From: Clytia hemisphaerica
Lineage: Eukaryota > Cnidaria > Hydrozoa > Leptothecata > Clytiidae
DNA: 64,000 nt
Reading direction: 5' to 3'
NCBI GenBank assembly: GCA_902728285.1
Contig: CACVBU010001197.1
Coordinates: 2,009,743 to 2,073,742, forward strand
Each line of letters begins with the position of its first letter. Position 1 is the stretch's first letter. The notes below the pieces were generated by a model. The model ran no database searches. It was not told where the DNA came from and was given only the letters and a program-made list of their open reading frames with translations. Made by a program: the position numbers and the translations under genes. Below, in pieces: positions 43,760 through 53,318 of this stretch.

Positions 43760-43962
43760 TTATTGGCCCAGCGCTAGCGAATGGGCCTTTAAAGAGAGTC
43801 TCACTATTTTTTTGTCACTTGTTTTCTGATTTCTACTAGCTTTTCTATGAATTTGATATTTCAAACTTTCTCCAAATATCGACCCGACCGGGATTCGAAC
43901 CACCAAATGAACTCTGATCAGAAGCCAACGCGATATCCGTTGAGCCACACTCGCACAGCAGA
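43760..43962 (-). mobile_element. tRNA-derived SINE (intact A and B boxes)
   Basis: On the minus strand TGGCTCAACGG (A box, 43937-43947) and GGTTCGAATCC (B box, 43891-43901) are perfect pol III promoter boxes. The sequence between them resembles an Arg-type tRNA, but the anticodon stem and the acceptor stem do not pair, so it is not a working tRNA gene. A tRNA-unrelated body follows to about 43760, ending GCTAGCGCTGGGCC. Confidence 0.7.
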
Positions 43963-44634
43963 ACACAAAATTTGTAAATACTTATAGAATGACAAAAAAG
44001 ACAGGGGTAGTGTTATTATAATATGGGTAAAAGTACCCCTTTTTTAACCTGACTGAAATTCGAGCCGTTACTAGCAACCCTGCGCCCGGCACAGTGACAA
44101 GCTGTTACTAGCAACCCTGACCCTACCTAACTGTTAGTCAATAAATTCCAAACAACAAAACCCCCGGAAACACAAAATCGTAGATAGGAAAAAAAACCAT
44201 GTTCGACTGACGGTCAATTTTTATCATCTTCCTTTTCAAAACAAGATGGCGGTCGAAGCAGGGAAATTGATTTCATGTGTTGATTAATACTTTCTTGAAC
44301 ATTTTCTTTGATTTAGTGGTCAAGAGACTATCAAACCAAAGAAACTTTGTAGTGATTTTTCTTTGTAAACTTTTTCAACATTCTGTCATATCTTATAGTT
44401 TTTGTTTAAGTTTTCATAAAGCTTTCTGAGTGAAAATTCTACCTTAAATCACCTTCATTTTTAGTTTCTTGTTTTCAAAAAGACTTTATTTTTAGGAAAT
44501 ATTGGCTTCTAATATAGAAATAAATAAACAGAAATGCAGCTCATGTGTAAATTTGAATAAGATTGGAACATATTTCTTGATCCTACACAAGGTTACTTCT
44601 GGATCTGTCGCTGTTTGTTAACAACGGTCAGTCA

Positions 44635-44915
44635 TTGCCCTGAGTATCAGAGGTTAAGTTTTCAAAGAAAATAGTAACCTCTGAAGACAAATAATAGAAA
44701 TTTTATCGCGCATGTGTCAATCTAATCACTGTAGAAAAAATCAAAGATGAAGAGCAAATATTACCATATTAATGTCTAGCAGACTGTATCAGTATGCAGT
44801 TTACTATTTACAAATCCCCCAGAAACCTCCAAGTGTAGTTGAAATGAGTTTATTTCGAAAGAAATCTTTTACATGATCCCCAAATGTATAACAGTAATTA
44901 CTAAACTTTTAATTA
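44635..44915 (+). repeat. Single diverged copy of the palindrome-arm sequence
   Basis: Matches 26355-26640 in order (CCCTGAGTAT, TTTTATCGCGCATGTGTCAA, AAATATTACC and AATGTATAACAGTAATT) with about one difference every 10-15 bases. It stops at TAATTACTAAAC and lacks the MITE. This shows the arm to be a dispersed repeat and gives the un-palindromic form. Confidence 0.8.
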
Positions 44916-45247
44916 TGGAAATGTCACTTTAATGATTCTCTATCACTGACTCTTTTTACAAAGCATTGATGACTTTTTGTAAGTTGTGTTTTCAACGACG
45001 GGAATAAAAATATCGACTATTACGCTCATCCAAGATCTTGGATGGTCGTCATGGTTACTTTTGTCTTCGCTGATTGCACGATGAATAGAATCTCGATTCG
45101 TCGGCACAGCGTAAATATATGATTTTGAGCTGTGCTTTTCACGGTAGTCAGTCATACATCAGTGAGAATGGGACGTGGCATGATTTTTAAACTCGACACA
45201 GAATCATTTCAAGTAAAACTGATTCTGGAATTTGTTGATGGACACTA

Positions 45248-45492
45248 AAATAGGTGGGGTTTGTACTTTTACGGTATGACGGGATTGGCCCTTTTTTAGT
45301 ACGGTATTACGGGATTTGACGAAAAAAGAGACGGGAAAACTGTATTTTAAAATCAGACGGTGACGGTATTTAGGTACATTTTTGCGCTGTACAAGCCGAT
45401 ATGACGGTGTTATTATTTTTCCAATTATCGGGATTCCGGGATTCAGCAAAAATGTTGACGGGAAAACGGTATTTCGAACCCCTACAACCCCC
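45248..45492. repeat. Dispersed MITE-like repeat, ACGGGAAAACGG family (copy 2, fullest)
   Basis: Runs from TAGGTGGGGTTTGTAC through GGGATTTGACGAAAAAAGAG and GACGGGAAAACGGTATTTC to a terminal CCCCTACAACCCCCCCCC. The G-rich start and C-rich end form a weak terminal inversion. Confidence 0.6.
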
Positions 45493-45819
45493 CCCCTAAA
45501 ATGGAGTTCATGTGTAAATTAGAACAAGATTGGAACTTTTTCCATGATGCTACGTGTGACTGCGTGTGAAAACGGTTATTTCTAGATCTGTCTCGTTTAA
45601 CGAATTGGTAACCTGAGATCAGATTGTTGTTGTTTTCTGCCCACCACGCTGAAGTTCTAAAGGGATAGGTGAAAACATACAATCTGACGAATATGCTATC
45701 GCAAAATCGTAAGGACCGCGTTCGTCTAAAAGGACTGGGGATGACAACAAAGTTGCGTGATTGTGTTTACGAATAGGGCGCCGTATTAGTTTTTGACTTT
45801 TTGGCGAGTCTGCTAAATC

Positions 45820-46250
45820 GCGTGCCACGCGTGCCAGCGTGCCATCGGTTTTTAGGCGTGCCAGCGTGCCATGCGTGCCATGCGTGCCTTCGTACCAACT
45901 GTCTTGGCGTGCCAACGTGCCAGCGTGCCAACTGTCTCGGCGTGCCAACGTGCTAGCATGCCAACGTGTCTTGGCGTGCCAGCGTGCCTACGTGCCATCC
46001 AAATTCCGGCGTGCCATCCAAATTCCGGCGTGCCATCCAAATTTTGGCGTGCCATCCAAATTTTGGCGTGCCATCCTTATTCTGGCGTGCCATCCAAGTT
46101 TTGACGTGCCATCCAAGTTTTGGCGTGCCAACCAAATTTTGGCGTGCCATCCTTATTCCGGCGTGCCATCCAAGTTTTGGCGTTCCAACCAAATTCCGGC
46201 GTGCCAACCAAATTCCGGCGTGCCTTCCAAGTTTTGGCGTGACAACCAAA
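45820..46250. repeat. GGCGTGCCATCCAAATTTT minisatellite (array 1)
   Basis: The first part (45820-45995) is built of ~10-bp GCGTGCCA(A/G)C units. The second (45995-46250) is built of ~19-20-bp units GGCGTGCCATCCAAATTTT or with ATTCC, about 13 copies. Because 20 bp is not a multiple of three, all six frames stay open for long distances; those ORFs (up to 151 codons) are artefacts. The inverse array is at 48545-48905. Confidence 0.92.
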
Positions 46251-47119
46251 TTTTGCGTACTTTTTCAAATTTTCAGAGTCTTTATTTTCCATAAGAAAAA
46301 GTCAAGAAAAATGATGACTTCTGAAAATTACTTTAGCCCTTGGACAACTATTTAGCTAAGCTCCTTATTTTTGGCTACAGCTCCTGACCACTTGATTTAA
46401 AAAGGCTTAAACGGTAACCGTAAACTCATGAGCTTTTTGGCCATTTTGAAGTTTTAGGTTTTCAAAAAAAAAAAATTCCAGAAAAAAACTTTTTCAAAAG
46501 GTTTCAGAATGAAAAGCTTTTTCAATTTTTTAGAACAGTAGCGTAGACAGGGGTAAAGAAAGATCTGCGTATGAGAGTAGATTTTAACGTCAAAGCAGTT
46601 ACCTATTCGTGACATAGAAACATCATTACTATGTCGTTTAATCTACTCTCGGATACCTAAAAGCCGGGGCGCTATAATTAATTTTTCGAAAATTTTCCAT
46701 CCAAGATATTTTTATTCCACCCCCCCTCGTATATTAAGTTTTGACATCTTTTCCAACCCCCGGTAGGTACCTGAAAGTAAGCCAATGTTGCTTCATCCTT
46801 GTTTACTCTATTGTACAAGACTCCAAACTGCTCAAAACGACTGAAAATGACATAACATCTGGAGGTAGTTTAACGTTGTTTGGAGCATTTAAGATAAACG
46901 CTTTTTTATATAAGAATATCTTCTATAAGAATATCAGGATGAAACTCAAAAGTCCAAAACTCTCAATATGATTATTTCTCATGTTTGTAAAATAGTCAAG
47001 TCCAAAAAAGTAAGAACATGTTAAGAATAATAGCACACCGCGCTGAATCTAAAAATAGATTTTATTTTTGACATAATCATTACTCTCGATGTGTTTGTAC
47101 GAGTTCCAATCCCATCAAC
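46251..47119. other. Non-coding stretch
   Basis: AT-rich; a possible short element between about 46533 (CAGTAGCGTAGACAGGGG) and 46670 is suggested by CTACTCTCG-like inversions but is not convincing. No gene. Confidence 0.4.
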
Positions 47120-47643
47120 GGCTGCGTTTAGACCAACTGGCATTTGTAATTTGGCATTTGCTCATGAGGGATTCGATTTCAATAGCTTTTCCATTGTATT
47201 TTCTGTCATGGCATTTAAGGAATCGTCTTTTTAGAGTCATTACTGAAAAGGTGATTCCCTCAAGTTCAACTTTGACAGATCAAACAATGAAAAGCATGGA
47301 ATTTCTCAAAAACTGCAGTTATTAAGACTGAAACTTTTTGCCTTAGGGCTAGGCTATGGCAAATCTTGCAAATTTTATAATCTATAGAAAGAACTGAATA
47401 AAAAACGTGCAAATACTTTAAAAAATCAAAAATGTCATTTTTTCTCTTTGTTTTGGTTCCTTTGTTTGATTTGAAATGCCAGAAAAGGGGATTCCTTTGC
47501 TCAAAATGGCATTTCAAATGCCAACGAAATGCCAACACGCTGGCATTATTAGGCATTTGACAAACCGAACAATTGCGCGGAAAAATAGAATTCAAAAGAT
47601 TACTGCAAGCAATTACAAATGCCAGGCTGGTCTAAACGCAGCC
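47120..47643. mobile_element. MITE with GGCTGCGTTTAGACC termini and 3-bp AAC target duplication
   Basis: 524 bp. The start GGCTGCGTTTAGACCAACTG and the end (inverse: GGCTGCGTTTAGACCAGCC) form ~33-bp imperfect inverted repeats including GGCATTTGTAATT. AAC flanks both ends (47117-47119, 47644-47646). A 3-bp duplication is the PIF/Harbinger pattern, which usually prefers TTA/TNA, so assignment is tentative. The interior repeats AAATGCCA several times; its ORFs are not real. Confidence 0.68.
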
Positions 47644-47646
47644 AAC

Positions 47647-48544
47647 CTTTGCGCTAATCTCTTTTGCACGTTAATTGCATCGTTTGACAAAAGATATATT
47701 ACAGCTTGCACGTATCTTTAATTGAGCCGCGTTGAATTGTGGGATTGCAACTCGTACAAATGTCAAAAAAGTGAAAAGTAATAATTATGACGTATGCGAT
47801 GCGGAGCGCTATTCACCCACAATTTTAGCAATTTCTTAAGAATACTTGACCGTCATCCAAAAGTACACTACACGTTTTTTTATTTATAAGCATAACGCGT
47901 ATAAGCATAACAAAGCTTGGATTCTGGCTCGAATACAATGGATTTATTGTTTTAGAACAATAGAAAATTAAGCATATTAAGCATATGTCCAGCCTCAGCT
48001 TAAATTACCATATGCTCAAGAAAAAAGCATAACGCTAAGTATCTAAACATATATTATATATAAAGCTGAAAATGAGATTTTGCTTTGTCAAGAAAATGAC
48101 AGGTAGACTGCTGCCTTACGCGTGGAAGAAACACGTGTATCTCCTCCAAAACTTTTAAAGTTATGTAATGCTCTGTTCATATAAAAATGAAATTAATAAA
48201 ATAATAATAAAAGTACTACAATTTTCATATCTCTAAAACAGCTCTCTTGGAGCATTTAATGTTTTCATTGCATGACAATCTATATCCATTTGCACCGCCA
48301 GCATCCTATTGAGCATGAGAAAACATCTTGTTGTAAATTGGTGTATACACCTCATATTTTGTGATAATGCCATTATTTACATAATTTAAGTGTCATTACA
48401 TAAAATAACCTTGAAAATGCTTTCCCACTAATTTTGAGGGAGTCTATATTGGGGTCCACAATGGGGTCCATATTGGGGGGGGGGGGTCCAAGTTGTGTCA
48501 TCTTCTCCCCCAAGCTTTACCGAAATTTCGGTAAAAATTCGGAC
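47647..48544. other. Non-coding stretch
   Basis: AT-rich, with a cluster of ATAAGCATAAC repeats (47885-47915) and no gene. A G-run precedes the minisatellite at 48475-48487. Confidence 0.45.
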
Positions 48545-48905
48545 GAGCACGCCGAAATTTGAATGGCACGCCAAAATTCGGATGGCACGCCGAAATTCGG
48601 ATGGCACGCCAAAATTCGGATGGCACGCCGAAATTTGAATGGCACGCCGAAATTCGGATGGCACGCCGAAATTCGGATAGCACGCCGAAATTCGGATGGC
48701 ACGCCGAAATTCGGATGGCACGCCGAAGTTTTAATGGCACGCCAAATTTGGATGGCACTCTGGCACGTTGGCACGCCAAGGCACGTTGGCACGCTGGCAC
48801 GTTGGCACGCCATGGCACGTTGGCACGCTGGCACGTTGGCACGCCAAGACACGTTGGCACGCAGGCACGCTGGCACGCATAGCACGCTGGCACGTGTGGC
48901 ACGCG
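48545..48905. repeat. GGCGTGCC minisatellite (array 2, inverted relative to array 1)
   Basis: About ten units GGCACGCCGAAATTCGGAT (48550-48740), then ~10-bp GGCACG(C/T)TG units (48740-48905), i.e. the reverse complement of array 1 including the order of its two sub-arrays. The flank after it (GCGATTTAGCAGACTC) is the inverse of the flank before array 1 (GAGTCTGCTAAATCGC, about 45805), so array and flank were duplicated together. Confidence 0.92.
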
Positions 48906-49059
48906 ATTTAGCAGACTCCTTTCTGGCGCACAACAAGATTCTTGTTGTAAAATTTTTCGCGGGAGGACTATTTTCCTCAGATGTATAATTTTCAAGTGCC
49001 TTCAGAGGTTTACCGTGCACGTGAGAAAATTATGAACAGCTGTCATCAGGTTACGAATT

Positions 49060-49500
49060 GGGGGCTTGATTTTTCAAACTCGACACAGAATTATTTCAAA
49101 TACCGATTAAATAGAATTTGTTGCGATGGACACTAAATGGAGTTCATGTGTAAATATGAACAAGATTGGAACTTTTTCCTTGATGCTACGTGTGACTGCG
49201 TGTGAAAATGGTTATTTCTAGATCTGTCTCGTTTAACGAATTGGTGGGTGGCTTGATTTTTCAAACTCGACGCAGAATTATTTCAAATACCGATTAAATG
49301 GAATATGGCAATGGAGACTAAAATGCAGTTCATGTGTAAATTTGAACAAGAATGGAACTTTTTCCATGATGCTACGTGTGAAAATGGTTGTTTCTGGATC
49401 TGTCTCGTTTTACGAATTGGTGGCTTGATTTTTCAAACTCGACACAGAATTATTTCAAATATCAATTTTAAATGGAATATGGACATGGTAAATGGAGACT
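49060..49500 (+). repeat. Tandem ~190-bp repeat (AAACTCGACACAGAATTATT...ATGCAGTTCATGTG)
   Basis: Units start TTTTTCAAACTCGACACAG near 49065, 49257 and 49430 and contain GATTGGAACTTTTTCC and GATGCTACGTGTGACTG. A further partial unit follows the MITE at 50180-50290, and single copies lie at 45180-45640 and 44500-44600. Non-coding. Confidence 0.8.
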
Positions 49501-49501
49501 A

Positions 49502-50178
49502 AAGTCTATTCACGATAAGTGTGCACTCTTTTTTCATTTACCTATAACTTTTGAAGGAATTCTTCAATCTTTATAAATTTGGTAGCATTGGAAAGATATT
49601 AGTGAGTGGAACAATTTAAAATAAAAAAAACTTTAAAAAGATTATAAAAATGAAGATGAAAATGAAGAAGAAAAAAATGAAGATCTTGTAGAAAAGTGCT
49701 ATAACTATCATTTTCACTGAAGTGAGTCCTTAATCATCGAACGTCATCACTGTGAAAAAAATTCTCAAAAATAATCATTCAGTCAAAAGATATCAAACAA
49801 AGTTATAAGCTGACTGAAGTCTAAAAACGCTGTTTTCTACAGTTTTTTGCTGCTTTTTGGGGTCAGTCACTTATGAACTTTGTATCATAACTTTATATTG
49901 AATAAATATTTTAATAAAATTTCTTCACAGTGATTATCTCCTAAGATCAAGGAATCTCTCCAGTGAAGATGAAAGTTATAGCACTTTTCTACAAGATCTT
50001 CATTTTGTTCTTCTTCATTTTCATCTTCATTTTTAGAATTTTTTTAAAGATTTTTTTATTTCAAATTGTTCCACTCGCTAATATCTTTCCAATGATACCA
50101 AATTTATAAAGATTGAAGTATTCCTTCAAAAGTTATAGGTAAAAGAAAAAAGAGTGCACACTTATCGTGAATAGACTT
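49502..50178. mobile_element. 677-bp MITE with ~230-bp inverted repeats and TA target duplication
   Basis: Starts AAGTCTATTCACGATAAGTG and ends with the exact inverse; the arms stay alignable for about 230 bp (GAAGATGAAAATGAAGAAGA block). TA is duplicated at 49500-49501 and 50179-50180. An empty site is visible in the neighbouring repeat unit (GAGACTAAAATGCAG near 49315), confirming insertion and TA duplication. No coding potential; it could form a large hairpin RNA. A diverged arm may lie at 51520-51700. Confidence 0.9.
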
Positions 50179-50290
50179 TAAAATGCAGCTCATGTGTTAA
50201 TTTGAACAAGATTGGAACTTTTTTCATGATTCTACACATTAAATGAAATGGTCATTTTCTTCAAACTCGACTCACATAATTGTTTTCAAG

Positions 50291-50881
50291 TCGAATTGAC
50301 CTTGATGGAGGAAAGAGGGAGAAGATGAACAAAGACAATACAACGAAGAAGCTCAATAAATCGATGTGTCACCATTATTACATTTTTTGATTTTTTGATT
50401 GTTTACCTTCGGGTAGATGGTTTCGAGCTTTCAACATTCAATTCATTTTTGATTGACTATGTACATTATGTTTCGTTTATTTTTTCACTTCCCTGTTCTA
50501 AGAAATGAAGAAAGGGAGAATTATCCTTGTCGACTTATTTTTCATTTTGTTTTGCTCAACGCAGTAAAATTTTAAATCCTTTGGCCATCCATTTCCTAGG
50601 GGAAATTTGAAATCTTATTAAACATTTTTAGGAATTTTTGGAAATTCGAAAATTCCGAAAATTTCGCTTTTGCTGGGCCTTCACGCCCAACGGGCTTCTT
50701 GTTTTTATTTTGAAAACAATCTGGGTTCTTGGTAAGGCACAAAGACAGGGGTATAAAGTTAAAAAAAAAACATCAAAAGACAAAGACAAATATACAACGT
50801 TTGGAATTTTCCATCCTTTATCGTCAACATGAGAAATATGAGCAATCTGATTGGCTAAAAACACATCCTCATTATCATCAC
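50291..50881. other. Non-coding stretch
   Basis: No gene or clear repeat. The overlapping ORFs at 50628-50864 lack context. Confidence 0.4.
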
Positions 50882-51290
50882 CTAGGTCGGGAACAAAGAA
50901 TAACCCTCAATCCACAGTTTGCGATCAGCCATTGCAGTACTCAGTTCCTCAATCTCTACTCCTGTTTTTCGTTTCAAAATATCAAGAAGTGTGTGCTTTT
51001 TCGAGCGCCTAGGGCCAGCAGGACACCGAAGTAGGATTTCAGATACGATTTCATTTTGTGCACGGAAAAATTGACCTGAGAAAGAGAGCATGCTGCTTGT
51101 CAAGACAGAAGGAATTTTTGGGAGTCCATGATAGATCTCGTGAAGGGTTGGGTGGTTGCGCCAATCAAAATTTTGTATTCTTTTCAAAAGGTTTGTATAA
51201 CAGCCATCAGGCTCTTCAGAATGGTTTTGTCATAGTCCAAGTCTCTGAGCCATAAAGAAGAATGGGCTCGACAAGACTTCTAAAAGTTTG
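50882..51290 (-). pseudogene. Fossil C-terminal part of a LINE reverse transcriptase
   Basis: Minus strand from about 51290: VEPILLYGSETWTMTK, then after a frameshift near 51215 GCYTNLLKRIQNFDWR, NHPTLHEIYHGLP, SGQFFRAQNEIVSEILL and ELSTAMADRKLW, stop at 50882. LYGSETW, a (D)GCYT motif, HPTLxEIYGxLP, an AGHxxRA-like string and a xELxTAMxDRxxW ending are typical of the region after the catalytic domain in non-LTR retrotransposon polymerases. The catalytic FADD-bearing part is absent. 5' truncation is typical for LINE copies. Confidence 0.82.
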
Positions 51291-52212
51291 ATGTTTGAGA
51301 CCGTTAAACAAATTAGAGTGCCCTATCTTGTTTAACTTATTACAAGCTTTCCAAGCTAGACTGGATCAAAGATAGATTGATCTTAACTTTTCGAAAACCA
51401 CCTAAAAACAACAAAAAAGTGCCCTTTTTTGAGTCGACCAAAGCAAAGTTTTAAGTTGTATTTTTTGACTAAACAAATATTCTTTGATTTCTTTCCCATT
51501 TATGACGTTCTAAGATTAAAGAAGTTGATTTTATTCTTCTTCTTTTTTCATCTTCTTTTTTCCATTTTTTAAAGATTTTTCTTTTTTGCAAATATTCCAC
51601 TCTGGATTATCTTTCAAACGAGCACAAAACTGTTTTCTAATTCGAATTCTATCAAAAGTTACAGCCTTTTTTGTGTCCACTGCAAACTATATTGAGACAT
51701 AGTTTTAATCAGATGTTGGTAACTTTTCTCAATGTCGTCGTCTGCTTGAGATATAAAAACGTATACATAAATGCTGTATTTTATATTGTACCGTACACAT
51801 ACGTTCAAAAAGGGGTCTGGTAAGCGAGAGATCATATTTGAATTTATTTTTGTATCTTATCCCGAAAGTTATTCTCAGGAATGTTTTCTTTTTTCCTCTC
51901 AATACTCACAAAATTATATTTTAATATCTTAATGCATTCGAATCATTTTCGTAGATTTTAATGTTTTGATGTTGACTTGTGAAAAAACAAAACAAAGGAG
52001 AGAGAAAAATTTGTTAATATTTTTCAAGTTGACGATAAACCAGTTGGATAACTACTACTTATTACATTGATATTTACTAGCAAGTAGCTGTCGCTATGAA
52101 TGCCCCGCGAACGTATTCATAATCGAGAATGAACGTTTGAAGGCCGCATTCCAACAGATCGTTTTATTGGAGTGCCATCCAATAAGCGCACAGCTAGAAA
52201 TTTCTATTTGCT
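51291..52212. other. Non-coding stretch
   Basis: Contains a possible diverged arm of the 49502-50178 MITE family (51520-51700, TTCTTCTTTTTTCATCTTC and ATTCCACTCTGGATTATCTTTC). No gene. Confidence 0.4.
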
Positions 52213-52720
52213 GTACCGAAAGATATATGGCTGTTTATCAAAAGTTATTGATTTGATTCTTATAAAGTAGGTGCTTATAAGACAAATAAAAATGCTCTCA
52301 TTGTGCACTGTCCCTTGTTTACTTTATAGGAACTATACCAAAAGGTATAAAGCTGTTGATCAAGAGTTATTGATCTGAATCTTATAAACTAGATGCTTAT
52401 AAGATCAATAAACATGCTCATATTGTGCACTGTCCCTTGTTTACTTTGTAAGAGCTAATTACCGAAAAATGTATGGCTGTTTATCAAGAGTTATTGATTT
52501 GATTCTTTTAAAGTAGGTCCTTATAAGAAAAATCATAGGAAAAATAAATATGCCCATATTATGCGCCGTCGCTTGTTTACTTTGTAAGAACTAATTACCG
52601 AAGGGTATATCACCGTCTATAAAGAGGTTATTGATTTGATGCTTAAACAATAGATGCTTATAAGAAAAATAAAAATGCTCATGTTATGCGCCATCCATTG
52701 TTTACTTTGTAAGTACTAAA
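52213..52720. repeat. Tandem ~128-bp repeat (four units)
   Basis: Units begin TACCGAAAG(A/G)TATATGGCTG near 52213, 52339, 52459 and 52596. Each contains GTTATTGATTTGATTCTTAT and CACTGTCCCTTGTTTACTTT. Another copy, inverted, begins at the right window edge (63940-64000: ATATGCCTTTCGGTAA). Confidence 0.8.
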
Positions 52721-52959
52721 ACGTGAGAATTAATACAAGTCGCAACAAAATAGATAAAACGATGGTGCGCGCGAGCATTCTTTAGCCGCGGCGGCCCGCT
52801 CAGAATCGAAAGAAACAACATCATGAACATGAATATTTTTCTGGCGAACAAGCCCACTGCGAGAACCAACAAAAACCCCTGTGGGGCAATTAGATAATTT
52901 TGGCCAATGTTTAGGTTTGATGCAAAGTATTTTAAAAACAATATAGGTAATATACACCC
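52721..52959. other. GC-richer island with an open frame, unassigned
   Basis: The minus strand 52930-52730 reads SNCPTGVFVGSRSGLVRQKN, then HDVVSFDSERAAAAKECSRA in one frame, with local GC higher than the surroundings. It might be a remnant exon, but no splice-phase link to the upstream thrombospondin gene or recognisable family was found. Confidence 0.25.
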
Positions 52960-53250
52960 CTGTGTCACAGACCTGGTGGGACCCCCAACTCACTGGAAGA
53001 TTTGGCCGAAATTTCGTCCCCCCTGGGAAAAATACCCCAAAAATTTCAACCCCACTGAGAAATGGACTTTGTTTTCATCCCCATTTGAAATTCGATGAGA
53101 AAAAATTGCACTCCAAAACCATCCCCACTGGATCTTTTCACCTTAGAGCAAATAGAATTACTATCCTCATTGAATTCATTTGGATTTTGATAGAACTTCT
53201 CATCCCCACTACGGGAAGAAGTTTCATTGGAGCTGTGAGACAGGGTCATA
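52960..53250. repeat. Dispersed ~230-bp repeat ending in GAAGAAGTTT...CTGTGAGACAGGG (copy 3)
   Basis: Longest copy: CCTGTGTCACAGACCTGGTG, GAAATTTCGTCCCCCCTGGG, CCCCATTTGAAATTCGATGA, CTACGGGAAGAAGTTTCATT and GCTGTGAGACAGGG. It sits directly behind the last visible exon of the thrombospondin gene. Confidence 0.7.
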
Positions 53251-53318
53251 TATATACATCTCCTACAATAAAATACACTCAATCAAAAGTGATTTACACC
53301 GTGATTAAAAAAGAATAC

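Larger units (their letters stand above)
43963..45819. other. Non-coding stretch rich in dispersed repeats
   Basis: Besides 44635-44915, it contains the family with ATGCAGCTCATGTGTAAATTTG (44530) and ATGGAGTTCATGTGTAAA (45500), also seen in tandem at 49060-49500, and the ACGGGAAAACGG repeat at 45248-45492. No coding region supported; the ORF 44943-45155 has no context. Confidence 0.5.

Noticed and set aside
43880-43962. Functional tRNA gene on the minus strand
   Set aside because: A and B boxes are good, but the anticodon and acceptor stems do not pair; classified as a SINE head.
45839-46355. Overlapping ORFs on both strands with 'WRA...ILACHP' type repeats
   Set aside because: Product of a ~20-bp minisatellite that is open in every frame; no splice or codon signal.
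47266-47595. 109-codon minus ORF with CxxC
   Set aside because: Lies inside the GGCTGCGTTTAGACC MITE; Cys codons come from the internal repeat.
48428-49020. Overlapping ORFs up to 167 codons on both strands
   Set aside because: Same minisatellite, inverse orientation.
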